64,000 bases of DNA from assembly GCA_021613375.1 (NCBI GenBank), contig CM038704.1:30504582-30568581 (forward strand), read 5' to 3'. Within the stretch, counting starts at the first letter, position 1. Each line of letters opens with the position of its first letter. Under the pieces are notes generated by a model. The model ran no database searches, was not told where the DNA came from, and was given only the letters and a program-made list of their open reading frames with translations. This document shows, piece by piece, positions 46,761 through 59,744 of this stretch. The stretch is from Megaleporinus macrocephalus. Taxonomy: Eukaryota; Chordata; Actinopteri; Characiformes; Anostomidae. The position numbers and the translations under genes are program-made.

Positions 46761-49700
46761 TCTGTGGGTGTGTGATAAATAACAGTCATATAATCTAACG
46801 AAAGTGAATTGGTTAACATAATGAAGGGTAATCTTTCAGGGTAATATACTGCACTCCCAACATGTACAGATATTATTATAGTACTGTATACCAATAATAA
46901 ACACCTTTGTTATATTATGACTGGTTACATGATAATGTTTTACTGCAGTACAAACACATCAACAACGTAATAAGCTTTGATCAATCGTGTAGAATACCTG
47001 CTTATTAACTGAAACAAATCCAACAAAACGCAAAGTGAAGGCTTAGAAATTGCACCTCAGACCAAAGTCACAAAGGTGGTTTTCAAATTGTGGGCTGCAT
47101 GTGAGAACTAGTGGGCTGCAAGAAAGCTGCAGTGATGAGTATATATATATATTTTTTTCCCATGACGTGAAGGTAAATGAACTGTGTTACCTCACTGCAT
47201 TTCTCCAACAATCTCAAAAGTGCAAGCATGCTTAAGTGTGGTTATCAAAAAATTTAAATAGGTTTAAATAAAAGTTTCAAACTAAATATTTATGAATTGA
47301 CTTGTGTTCATAATGACAACATAAGCTGAATGGATTGCATCCGAATAAAGAGTGCTAAATTCACTGAAGTTATTTTCCTGCCAGAATACGCTCAGAGGCT
47401 GAGGCTGGATAACTGTCTAAACTTGCGTTGTGGAGCACCTCTTTATAAAGAAAACTAAGTTGGTTTTGCCAAAGGGAGTGTTGTGTAACCATCCCTCCAT
47501 TTGTAGGAAACAAGGTTCACCATGATGGATGTTTTGGTAATAAATGCAGACTAAAACTTTACACTGAATTCAAAGGAAATGAAAGATGCTGAATATTTAA
47601 TACTAAGCTTAATTTAGGCTTGTATAATTGTTTTGCTTCTCTTTTCCACAGTCTGCAAAAAGAGAGCTCCGGGGGCCTTGCTGAGCCTATTTGTACAGCC
47701 AATCGCACAACAATTCATAGTCAGTGGGCATAACTGCAGCATCTACAGACAACTGAGGTGTCACATGCATAACCTCCATGTGTAAATGAATACCTAGCAT
47801 AACACTTACACAGATCTGCACTAAATGGATAATCGCTGCTTACTTTTGATGTACCAATTTATTTGATTCCTGCTATTTCAACTTAAACAGTTTGAATGTA
47901 TTGTTTAAATTTATCAACACACATCCACCAGTTCAGCCTACAGGAGTTCAGCCCCGTTCATTCACAGTGAAGTGGTGAGGAATGTTTCAGCTCAGACTCC
48001 TTTACTAATAAGGTATAATACAGAGCAGCCAATCAGGACAGTGTAAATTTGCATATATCAGTCTTAAAGTAACAGCCTTTGTGGTTCTATAGGGATAGAG
48101 TAAAGGCTTAAGTAAAGGCTTAAAACATGGCTTATTATTATATTTTGTATTTTATCTATAAACACTCTACTGTACTTACTTAGACTGTCTATTGTGTTAC
48201 GTGTTAAACATGCCAGCATAAATTCCTGGCCTGTGTAATCTGGCAAAATAACACTTATTCTGGTGCACCCAGGTGCGCGCACACTCCACCACACACACCT
48301 GTGCTTCATTACTCTTTAACTCATGGCCAATGTCAGAAAAACACAGCCGTTTCTCGGCGGTGACCTGGACTGCCGCATGCCTTTTGGAGTCTGCGGGAGT
48401 AAAACTTTCACTTATATGATTCATGCTCTCTCCTGTAAAAAGCCTATAATAAATTACCAGCCTGTAAAACTCTCGCTAGCACACTCTCGCTTTATCTGCT
48501 GACGGCGGATACCTCGCACGCCCTGCAGGAAAAGGGTGTTTCCTCTGTTGACAAAGTTCATTACGTGACTGACAGCACTCGCAGATTCCCCGTAAACTCA
48601 AAAACATCCTCCAATTAGCCTCGTGCTAAAGCCAATCAAGCAAAGCACGTTCTACCCAGCGGCGCGGACTCACAGCGTAGAGTGGGCCTCCACCAGTATG
48701 GACAAACTACAGCCCAGACCCTGGCAGAAAGGGGGAAGGAAAGGGTTCATACTAAAGCGAAAGCTCAGAGAAAGCAGTGCATTTGGCACAGTTCGGGGAA
48801 ATGAATGTATTTGGGAAACGGTTGGCGCAGGAATTCAGCGGAGCTTGGCTAATTTTTCCCTCACAGAGAGGAAACGGGCTTGACAAAACTTCCCATAATT
48901 CTGCCCAACATTACACCATGCCCAGGCCAGAGCTCTGGACAACAGCACTCACTTCAGCTGTGATTTACAGTGACTGCCAGTCAGACGGGGACAAAGAACA
49001 GTTTCACACATTCATCTGGATCATTATGCACTTCACTCGCCTCACAACAGTCCACTCCAACAAAGCCATCCAGCCCCTCTAACCAGGCAGCCTTTCCCAG
49101 ACTTCGATGGCAAGAACAGCTTGTCATTGTCATAATTTCTACTGTTAATCACAGCATAACAGCACACTGTGTTAATGATGATTTGAGTGGGGCATTAGAT
49201 TCATGCCTGAGCGTTAATGTTCTGAATCTGTACAATGTAATCATAATTTCATTCTCATTGTCAAACTCACTTAGAAATTGCATCTGAGGGTCTTGCAGCC
49301 AAAAGAAGTAACATACAGAATTTGTTCCCCACTCCCCCGTCTCTCTTCCTTCTCTGTACCTCTACTCAGAGACACCCACTGTACATATATTCTTACAATT
49401 ACTGAATACAGCCCATCTCTTGCTGCTGTTCATCACTCCCACAACATCCAACCACCACAGGACCACCACTGACCAGATATTATGTGGGTGATATTTCTGT
49501 TTCAGGGCACTCAAATAGTTTCTGACAAGTGGTACACAAGAGTTCCGAAACATGTCTGTTATAAGACTATCCTTGTAAAAAGATGTAAACGTGAAAAAAA
49601 TTGTAAAAAGAAAAACTGAATGTTTTACAGCCTGTTGGCAACCTAATTAATTCATTCAGCCTAGTGAAACATTGTAGTGCACTATGAAATAATAAGTAAA

Positions 49701-50620
49701 TGAATGAATACAGTTTAGTAATTCCAGAAGATATATGGTTTTAATGCATTAGAGAGGTCAGTTGTTTCAAACCTGTATTGTTTCAATAAGTAAATTATAC
49801 TAATATTGATCTGCCAGTAATGTTCTTTGTATGCCATACTGCCACTACAGCTGTCATTTCTAGTTCTTGCACTGAGTACCTTTCTTGCATTAAGCACTAA
49901 GTGCTTTTTTGCCCTATGCATACTCCACGCACCAATACATTACTTCAGAGCAATTGTTTGGACAGGTTTTACAGAATGTTGGAAACAACCATTTCATCCT
50001 ACGAAGTGATTGCTGCATACAGCACAGTTATGCACATATAGTAGTAGTCGTTTCCAAACCACATAGTTTTGATTAGCTGCAACAACATTGTCAGTAGTGC
50101 AGCAATTCATACTGGAAACTTCACATTAAATCTGTAAAGCTCATCCGACCAAGAGGAAAACCTTTCCTCAGCGAGACATTCAGCATTTGTAGAGCAGGAC
50201 TAAAAATCACTGCTGCGTGTTTGTGCTTGCATTTACATATTGGTTCAGACATGATGCCTGAACTACTTTGCAGTTGTGTATCTTCACTATGTGTGTGTCT
50301 GTGCATGTGTGAATGTGGTAATAGGTCTTGTGTTTGAGTGAGACAGCATCTTGGTTCTTTCTGGATGACTGCAATGGAATAAAGAAGGTCTCTTTGTGGA
50401 GCTAAAGCTGGAGAGAGAGGGAAGGAAAGATGGAGACATACTGAAGGTTCCTATCGCTGCAGTTCCCTGATCTGCAGTCCTGAAGGCTCTCTACGCTGCG
50501 ATAGCCATCAGTCTACCTCTGAACACACACATACAGACCCTTATCATCATCCCAGTCGTATCTTCCTCATCAGCCCACTTTGCCCTGCCGGAGCCCAGAA
50601 ACCCACAAACACAACATAAA

Positions 50621-50860
50621 GTGCGTGTGTGTGTGCTTGTAGTGGTATGTCCTCACAAGCATAGGAAAACATGAAATCTTTGGTGAAGTAAGGACATTCA
50701 CCACAAATTACATTTTTCTGGAAAACCTACTAAAGCAAAAAAAAATAGTCTTTTGGATACTGAGGTTAAGGTCAGGTTTAGGTGTAGGTGTAAGATTATG
50801 TAGCTACAGTAATGTATGTATATAAATATATATGTATGTGTGTGTCCTGACATGTTATCT
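50621..50860 (+). repeat. Interspersed repeat, copy B
   Basis: Shares with 27505-27765 a GTGTGTGCTTGTAGTGGTAT start, GGACATT blocks, TTTTGGATACTGAGGTTAAG, and GTAGCTACAGTAAT. More diverged than copy A in the middle. Confidence 0.6.
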
Positions 50861-50924
50861 GTGTATTTGTCCATGAACCTAATCATGACCTCATTAAAAC
50901 ACAATTTACTCTGATGAAAACATG

Positions 50925-51030
50925 CTCACTCGCTCGCTCTTTCTCTCTCTCGCTCTCTCTCACTCTCTCTCTCTTCCTCTCCCTCACTTTTTCTCTTGCT
51001 CTCACTCTCTCTCAGTCTGTCCCACTCTCT
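50925..51030. repeat. CT-rich low-complexity tract
   Basis: CTCTCTCT, CTCGCTCT and CACTCTCT blocks over about 100 bp. Confidence 0.9.
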
Positions 51031-51087
51031 CAGCTAACTCAGCAAAACCTGTCAGCAACAGCCAGTTCACATGAAATAACAGTCTGG

Positions 51088-51091
<4 letters not shown>

Positions 51092-51149
<58 letters not shown>
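51092..51149. repeat. (CA)n microsatellite
   Basis: Pure CA run of about 58 bp. Confidence 0.97.
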
Positions 51150-51150
<1 letters not shown>

Positions 51151-51856
51151 CATCCCTAGCAAGCCGATTTCTGGATTTTCAGATTTTTTACATTTTGTTT
51201 TAAAACGAGTGTTTTCATCAAAATCTTAGTGAGAGTCAGTACTTTGGAAATCTTTGAGATTGAAGTCTAAGGAAAAGAACATGGCGCCTGTTTACACTTT
51301 TCATTAACACGCATTTCTGGTGACAGGATCACATTTAGATTTCTTTAGTCAGCATGACATTCTAGGCATAAAAAACCCCAGGACCCTTTGTGATGGAGAC
51401 TACGAGGGGATCATTCAAACCATATTCAGAGGTGGTCGGAGATGGATCAAGACCACATGTGACGAGAGTGAACATGAGTTTCATCATCCGTATACAACAG
51501 TGTAAGTGCTGACAAGCTGATGAGAGAACAAACAACAAAGTCTTCAAGCAATAAAAGTGTACAAACCAAGCTTGTCCACTCATATAGTAAATATGAACAC
51601 ACCAAAACAGAAACAATGTGCGTGTCTAAACGCTTTTTACACGTTAAACACACAATCAGATCTCATCTGGCCAAACTGGGGACATGTTTTCATGAAAAGT
51701 GTAAATGTAATCCAGTCAAAGTCTACCCACATATAACAAACAGGTTCCTATTTGTGTTTCTAGTGGAATCACATATATGAAATATGAAATAAGTATGTTT
51801 TCCAATGTAGTACTTGAAACGTTATGCTGTGTAGTATATAGTAAGGTTTCTTATAC

Positions 51857-51885
51857 TCTCTCTCTCACTCTCTCTCTCTCTCTCA
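51857..51885. repeat. (CT)n microsatellite
   Basis: CT run with one CACT interruption. Confidence 0.92.
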
Positions 51886-53489
51886 TGAATAGTTAGAGGG
51901 TGCTACGGTCCTGCCTAATAAGAAGATACAGAGATGGAGATAGTATAATACTACATCAGAGTATTTATTAACATTTGCATGTGGACATTGGTTAGATTTA
52001 GATTGTGACAAACTACTACTTACAGTTACACATATACACAAAATATACACTAAATTATATACAAGGAAACATACAGCGGTATGTGTGTGAGAGTGTGAGT
52101 GAAAGCAGGCCTTCTCTGTCACAGTAGCTGCAGCTCATTGTCAAGTCCGAGGTGGCACTGTGTCACACTCGTTTGTTTGGTTTCTCCGGGCTCTGCTCTC
52201 TCTCTCTCCCTCTATCTAAGAATTCCACCTGATAAAACAATCATCCGCCCGGCCCGACGCTGAGCCACAGCCAAGAGCCTGCGTTTGATGTTTGCCTTTC
52301 GCTTAATTGATTAGACAAAGATGGTCTGCGAGGGAGATTAGGCCCGGCCGGCCTTTGTTTATTTTCGGCCGTGGTGTAGAACCGCTCTCGGCTTTGAGGA
52401 TAAGAGGCCAGAGCCACCACTGTTGCTAAGCAAAAATTACACTTGTTTGTCAAAAAAAAAAAAAGATAGCAGGCAGTTATTTTCGCCACAAGCACTCTTC
52501 CAGCACAGGACAGGCCACCACCGGGAAAAGCCTGATAATTCTCGGCATTCCATGCTACACGGGAAAGGACAGAGGTCGAAGGTGAGCAGATAGGAACAGT
52601 TTGGCAAAAAATCCTGTTTTTCACTCTTACAATAAGTGTAGATATTCAGTCAAGAAATGTTTGGTGTTCAACGTTTGCTTCTTTAGTTTGGTGTGTGGCT
52701 AATGTAGCTAACTAGCAACTGAAGTCTTTAGAAGCACCTGTTAGCACTGTGCTAACACCGCATGCCTAATTGTGGTTTCTGACACTGTATGATGTTCTGT
52801 TATGTCTAATAATAAACAAATGCATGTCATATAGCTAGCAACTGTAACAGAAGCCACACTTTAAATGATGGATAACAATATTTTAGTTATATAGCATGCA
52901 GGTTGTTAGTGACTAGATAGCTATGTTAGCTTTGTAGCTACAGCTTTTGTAGCAAATCTGTAGAAGCAAACATCAAACATCTTCTGGCTGACTAATTGGA
53001 TTAAGTGGAGGACTGTACTTTTTCCAGAGGCTGCCAGTAAGATATAGGACACATAGCAGTCTGAATATTTGTCACAGTTAAAAAAGAGAAAAGGCCACAG
53101 ACTTTGCAAAGAGAAACACTGAGCAGTCAGAGAGCAGAAAGTCATGTTTTTGATGAGTTTAGCAGATTAAATTCACTACACACACATGCTACATGAAAAA
53201 AAGCTGGAGCCAACTGGAGGAGCAGCTGAAGGTGATGTTATTTGAACGAGGTGAAAATGACCCATGACTGTAACACCTTGGGTTTAAATTCCATCCAGAG
53301 CAGAACACGGATCTGACCACAACCACTCACGCAGACGTGGGTGCTTTTTGCATCTGTTCATACAGTTACTCTTTCTTTTCCCCCACTCTCAATCTCTTAG
53401 GGACTTATTGTTCTTGCTTTCTCTTTATTTCTCTCCATCCATTCTATCACTCTCTCCCCTCTCACTCTTTCTTTCCCCCTCTCCAGCCC

Positions 53490-53531
53490 CAGCTGGTACA
53501 TTTATTAACGTTGTGAGTGCTGCTTTAATCT
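53490..53531 (+). repeat. 42-bp motif, copy 1
   Basis: CAGCTGGTACATTTATTAAC and its 3' extension recur at 54886-54927 in the same orientation and after a pyrimidine-rich stretch. The flanks are otherwise dissimilar. It belongs to no repeat family that I recognise. Confidence 0.75.
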
Positions 53532-54263
53532 AGGACACATTTTGCTCTCACATTCATTCATAAGCATTTTTGTCACAAAAATACACATATTTATATAAAG
53601 ACCTTTTAAGGCTTCTCATTTATCTGTGTTACTGTTTACAAACTACTATTAGTGTTTAACTATTTTCAGTTTTGCTTAATTAACCATCAAAGTAATCCAG
53701 TGATTACTCACCCATTACAATAAGAACATTAAAAAGACTAATCAGCTACTATGTTTGAGACTTTAGCCTACATCACTAACTGCGTTGCTAGAGTTTTACT
53801 GTGTTTTTCTTTCTGTTTTTTTAGCTGTCAAGTCTCAAGATTTATCCATTTGCTTTTGCTGCAGTCTCACGCCATGAATGTGAATCAAATATTCTCATAG
53901 AGCAATTAAACACTTTGTGAACATTAAATGCTGACCAACACCAGCTAACGCACACTTGCAGAGGCTAGCAGTGCACTAAGTGGAGGCGGGACAGGAAGAA
54001 CCATCCTACTCACCCTGAACGACTGAGGTCAATTATGTTCCATTGGACTCCTTGTCACATATGGCTGTGGCACTGCTTCTAAATTCTGATTGGCTATGTC
54101 ACTTTTTAAAGCTCTTCTTAAAAACAAATAATATGCACACATAATAACGCATATATGGATTGAATGTTGTTGTAATGCAGCTGTGAATCGACCTGTTAAG
54201 TTACTTTGCAACCATAGTCTACTTTTAAGCAACTTCCATGCTTATAGGAAAAACTGTTTATTG

Positions 54264-54312
54264 CAATAATAATAATAACAATAATAATAGTAATAATAAT
54301 AAATAAATAAGG
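54264..54312. repeat. (AAT)n imperfect microsatellite
   Basis: ATAATAATAATAACAATAAT and similar, passing into AAAT units. Confidence 0.93.
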
Positions 54313-54885
54313 AATTAAAGATTGAACATATAGTTAAACTAAAAAAAGTGTGATGCGCCAGGTTGGAATTTTGACAGATTTTTTGTACTACATCATACCT
54401 TTTTAAATAGCAACATCATATACATAAACAAAAGGTGCAGCGGTGAGATGGTCTCACATGAAAAGATCAAACTATATATACTGATATGGCAATGACTGCA
54501 ATAGTAGGCAATTCACTAATTCTCTAATTCACTTATAAAAATCTTTCTCCAAGTTTGACTGAGTTCTCTTTGAATACTCTAACTAAGCAATCATCAGATA
54601 CATTTGCTCTGGAAAGCAGTCTGAAGTACAGACAACATTCTAAAATGTTCTTCCTTTTTCTTCATGCGATTACACATTTCCTCTATAGAGGTCTCTAAGT
54701 CCCCAAATCTTGCCCAGTGTCCTTTTTTCATATGCCGATTTATTATCATATGATATTTAGTGGGCGTTTAATACAGCTCTGTAGCTGGCTAATTCCTTTT
54801 GCCACAGTAATAGATAGTTCCTCCACGTGTACTGTCACTTGGTCTACCCCTCTACTCTCTTCCTTCTATCCCTTCATCCCCATTC

Positions 54886-54927
54886 CAGCTGGTACATTTA
54901 TTAACATTGTGCATGCTGCTGTAATCT
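54886..54927 (+). repeat. 42-bp motif, copy 2
   Basis: Second copy of the motif at 53490-53531, 1.4 kb apart, with a few substitutions. Confidence 0.75.
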
Positions 54928-55070
54928 TGCATAAATGTGCCACAGACTGATTCAGTCATTATCCTCGTCTGCTGCTCCACTAACGAACCTTATCACCATC
55001 TACCAGCACAGAATGGACATTTTGTTCTCCTACTGCAGCAGATTGCCTCTCCATTCCCATTTGGCTTTAC

Positions 55071-55072
<2 letters not shown>

Positions 55073-55112
<40 letters not shown>
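55073..55112. repeat. (CA)n microsatellite
   Basis: Pure CA run of about 40 bp. Confidence 0.97.
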
Positions 55113-55114
<2 letters not shown>

Positions 55115-55624
55115 TGCATGAGTGTGGGCCGAACGAGAGAGAGCGAAAGGCAGGCAGATGAGGTCATCGCTGTTTAGTACATAAAGACTAAGGGGAGAAT
55201 TAACCTGGAACTAAAGGATTACCGTCCGAGCAGCCTGTGTCAAACCCAGCCGTATCCTGCTGCTAGCCTCAGAGGTATCAGAGTACGCCTTTAAAGCCAG
55301 GCTTTTGAGGCCTTTGAGAAGGTGCTGTGAAGAAGAGAACAGACTGTAGGGTTCAAAGGAACCTACTGTCTGCTGCAGGGATGGCTACTCTGAATAAAGT
55401 TTAACACCATAGCTGCAGTCACATAGCAACCCTAACACAACGGCAAAACAGAGTGTTTCACAATCAGGCCCATCACAATTATCACTCAATTGGCTAATCA
55501 CAGTTATTTGAGATGATCACAATTATTAAGGCTGACTGCCATCGTTTTCACAGTTGTTAGATTTATTATGGCGCAACAAGGAAAATGTGAATTGGGTGTG
55601 ACAGTTTGAAGCAAATCAGTGAGC

Positions 55625-56142
55625 ACAATTACATGCACTTAATAATCCGATAACTGCATGAATCAGATTTTGTCAGTAATCCAATCAACACGTTTTCATG
55701 CACTTGGGAAATCAGATAATGGAAAAAGTAAGTCTAAGTAATTTAGTCAGCCAAAAAACAGAAGAAGACCTGCTGTATCAAAATTTAAAACATTAAGTCA
55801 CTTCACAGAAAAAATATAAACATACATCATTTTGAAGATATATTTAAGAAATATTTAAATGGTTAATTACATTATAGTTCATGGATGCTGCTTGCTTATT
55901 TTTGGTACTGCGGTCCCTTTTTCACACATCACTGAGAAATCTAAGTAAGGTTATACCTGTGCTAAGAAATCTGGTTGCCGAGCTGAACTCTACTCCCTTT
56001 TATTAGATTTCTTAACTGGATTTCTGGGTCTTAACCTGATGTTAAAAAAAATCTGAGTATGCTGTATAAATGTTTATATAGAATAATCAAGATATTCACA
56101 GAAATCTGATAGTTATCAGATTATTTAGTGCAAGTAAAAGTA
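55625..56142. mobile_element. MITE-like element with about 40-bp terminal inverted repeats, about 518 bp
   Basis: The left end (55625-55665), with ACATGCACTTAATAATCCGA and TAACTGCATGAATCAGATT, is matched by the reverse complement of the right end (56103-56142), which reads ACTTGCACTAAATAATCTGA then TAACTATCAGATT. The interior has no coding potential. A fragment of the same family sits at 4166-4270. The superfamily cannot be decided by eye because a clear target duplication is not visible. Confidence 0.8.
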
Positions 56143-56256
56143 AATCCATTCATTAAGATGCACTGTAGTACTAAAAACTTGTTTAAAGAGCAGTATAAAT
56201 AATGTTTGTTTATTTGTTAGCTACCTAGAGTGGTGTTTGCTGATATTTTCAGTCTC

Positions 56257-56257
56257 A

Positions 56258-56294
<37 letters not shown>
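56257..56294. repeat. (ATCA)n tetranucleotide microsatellite
   Basis: About nine uninterrupted AATC units. Confidence 0.97.
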
Positions 56295-58039
56295 GGCTTT
56301 TAGAAAACTATGCAGCTTTGTTGGCTGTACGTATGATTCGATAAAACGATAATGATAATTATCGCGAAATAACGTTTCCTCGATAGAACTATAAGACGTA
56401 GTCGATAGAAAGTCGATAGAATTGAGTTACGTCCATGTTTTGAGAGACAACACGAACAGCCAATGAGAATAAAAAATAACGCCGCTCCAAACCAATAGAG
56501 TTTCAGATATTTCATGTTTGGTTGAAGCACACAGCGCAGAGTGTAGGCGCAGCAGCAGCTTAACCCACATACTAGTAATAAGTTACTGCAGGCGTCACAG
56601 TCGAGCAGCGAGAATAAAATAAGAGAAAATGTCGACAGAAAACATAACTACTACTGAAAGAAACATGTTAAACTTGTTAATACTCTTAAAATAATCTGAA
56701 CATAAGAACAACAAGTAAACAGGTGCTGTCTTGCTGCTGTGTTGATAAAGCGCTACGGGATGTTTGTGTTATAAGTGCTCGGGTATGGCAGTTTTACTGT
56801 TTGTTGTGATCATCTCCACTCTGCAGAGCTGACAAAGCATTTCTGTGTGAAACACTCCCACAACTTTGGATACATGCGAGTGAATGTTTGTAGCTGCAGC
56901 TCGCACTCCGGATAAATCCATGCTTTCAGTGGACGCGGCCACCTTAGCGACGCATCAACACACGTTATGCTAATCGGCGTAATTTCATAATCAATAAAGA
57001 TAAATATGTATATTGTAGGAGTTCGAGTGAGAACTTTGACTTTATAATCAAAAATCTCGAGGAGGGAAACTTTATTTTCTACTGAAAACAGAATCGCTAA
57101 ACCAACTCCCCATTTGAGCAGACAGAGAGTCGATTCACCTACATGGACATGTCTCTGATATGGCCTGCCTGTGACGCTTTGTAGTCTAATACTCAGACTC
57201 CAGACAACAATTTTACAGTTTCAAAGAAGTTTTTTAAAAAAGTATTAAATTACAGAGAAAACCTGAATTAATAAATAAAAATAAATATATTATGATCTTC
57301 ATTATAATTTTTGGGAAAATTTATTCATTACCCCAGTATTAGTCAATCAGCCAAGACATGTTTGGTGTCTAAAGTTAGTTATTTAATTTAGCATAAGAGC
57401 TGCAAGACTAATGTACCGTGGGCAAGAATACTTTTCCAAGGAATTACCTACTTCTGTTATTCATCAGAAGTTTAGAAAAATATAATCAATTAAAGCTGAG
57501 GTCTGAGTTTTGACAGCGCCCAGCCATATTCTCTTATGGTTCTCTATCAAAAATTGGCAAAGAAATGGATTAAGTTCAGGCTTCAAGATCAGTACTACTA
57601 CTGTTTGCAGCTTGATTTTTGTCTACTGTCCAATGAAAATGAAAGTTGATGGAAAAGCATACATTCAACCACATGGATTTGTAGATATATTGAGGCAGCT
57701 GAGAGACAATCTCCCTGCCAGGCAGAAGATTCTGCAGTGAATCAGACACCGTCCTGCCAGATTACATTCCTGTGCTCTGTCCGACGTCATCACGTCACTC
57801 CGCAATCAGCCTTACTCCAACTACCTGTCAGCGGCAGCACGCTCCCCCAGAACCAGCCAAACAAAACCTTAGCTGCACTTTCAGGACTCGTTTTTAAAAG
57901 AGAGAGTACTGTGCTGTTATTATACTGTGCGATTGCATAAGAGGTTGGACTCTGAGGTGTTCTGGGCTCCGAGCAGGAACGAAAGTGGCCGTTCATCAGC
58001 GTGAGCAATGAGACAGTTAGAAGTGCAGTACCAGTGTTT

Positions 58040-58041
<2 letters not shown>

Positions 58042-58084
<43 letters not shown>
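58042..58084. repeat. (GT)n microsatellite
   Basis: Pure GT run of about 43 bp. Confidence 0.97.
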
Positions 58085-58088
<4 letters not shown>

Positions 58089-58189
58089 GGGTGTTCAGTT
58101 TCAGTTAATTACGCAGTGAAGTGGGGGAGCCTGGCACAGCGCCAAACAGCCAGCCTTACACAGCTGTGCTTTATTAAAAAGATAACACA

Positions 58190-58350
58190 GAAAAAAAGAG
58201 AAAGAGAGAGAGATGGAAATGAAGAAAGACAGAGGGATAGAAAGACAGGAAAAAAAGAGAAAAAGAAAGTGTGTGAGAGACAGGCAGAGGTAATGAAAGA
58301 GAGAGGAAGGGAGAAGGAGACAGGGAAAGGGGGGAAAAGAGGGAAGGAGT
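58190..58350. repeat. GA-rich low-complexity tract
   Basis: AAAGAGAGAGA, GAAAGACAG and GGAAGGAG motifs. Frames on both strands are compositional artefacts. Confidence 0.85.
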
Positions 58351-58413
58351 GTGTGTGAGAGAGAAATTGAGGCAGGAAACCATTCATTCTAATATGGGCA
58401 GTGAAAATGAAAG

Positions 58414-58419
<6 letters not shown>

Positions 58420-58474
<55 letters not shown>

Positions 58475-58498
58475 GAGAGCGAGAGAGAGAGAGAGAGC
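58420..58498. repeat. (GA)n microsatellite with GCGA interruptions
   Basis: About 79 bp of GA units with regularly spaced AGCGAG interruptions toward the right end. Confidence 0.97.
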
Positions 58499-59744
58499 GG
58501 ACTGTACTTCACACACGGATGTTAGTTTAGTGCGGATGTGGAGGCAACCCTGACACCTTGCAGCTGCTGCCGTGTTTGCACGTGTGTGTGTGAGTTTTGT
58601 TGGTTGGGTTTTGTGGTCGAAATTACAAATTTGACTCGCTACTATTCAAATCTACATTCAAGCCTAGTTGAGCGGAGCTACAAGGCTAACATAGCTAACA
58701 AGCTAAAGGTTTCTCATTTCAAAGTCCATGTATATCATCCATGTTCACATCTAGTAAGTCATACAGTTTCAGAAACCACCTAAGCAAGTCTATTAGACTT
58801 AACAGCTCAGTTGTTTGCCCACTGCTTCCAGCTTCCATCACTTTCTTGCCCAACCACTGCTGTGACCTGCACAGAGTATCCCTCCCCAGTAAAAGTGCCT
58901 CCCTTCCCTTCCATTCGTTCTGGTGTTTTCTCTCCTGCTTCCTGTCCTCTTTGTCTTGTATTCTACATTTGCTGCTACACTCCTGTCATTAGCTCGGGGA
59001 CACGATTACTAATCAGGGCTATAATGACAACATCCTGCAACACCGGATAGCAGTCCATTATGGGTCAGTAAACTCCTTGATGTGACGAAAAAGATCAACA
59101 CTATCACCAAACACGATGAAAGGCGCTGATGAGCAAACATTTAGCATTGAGTTGAAGACCTACTGAGACGTGCTGAGCTAAAAGACTGGTCGTAGTTACT
59201 TTAAGATAAAACAACAGCTTGCCAGAGAGTTACCACAGTAACAAACTCATACTCTCCTTTTCACATGCAAGTGTGTTGGTTTGAGAAGGGCATGTACTTA
59301 TGGGAAAGTTTTTAGGGTTTGCTAAGATTTAAGTCTTATAGCTCCAGTGCTAAACTAAAGAAGCCGGATTTGGACATCACACATGTCTAGGCTACATTTG
59401 GGGCATAGAGAACCATACATTTTAAACATTTTAAACATTCACCATGGGCACATCAGCAGTAGAAATGCTGATAAGACTACATTAAGGGGCACATATCCTT
59501 AATTTTTTTCACATCATTTTAAACCTCTTTGGTGTGGTTTTAATAGGCAGTGTTTTGTATCCAAATGTTTTTAAAACGTAAATACAAACAAAAATGTTTT
59601 TTCATTCCTTATTGATAGAGGATTTCAGCTGCTCAAGAGTTTGAGGTTTTCTTGGAGTATTTTTTTTAAATGTGCCAAATGTTATGAATGGGTGACTCAC
59701 ATCCCCCACACTCTGATTTCAGAGCAATTCTGATATCATGTGCA

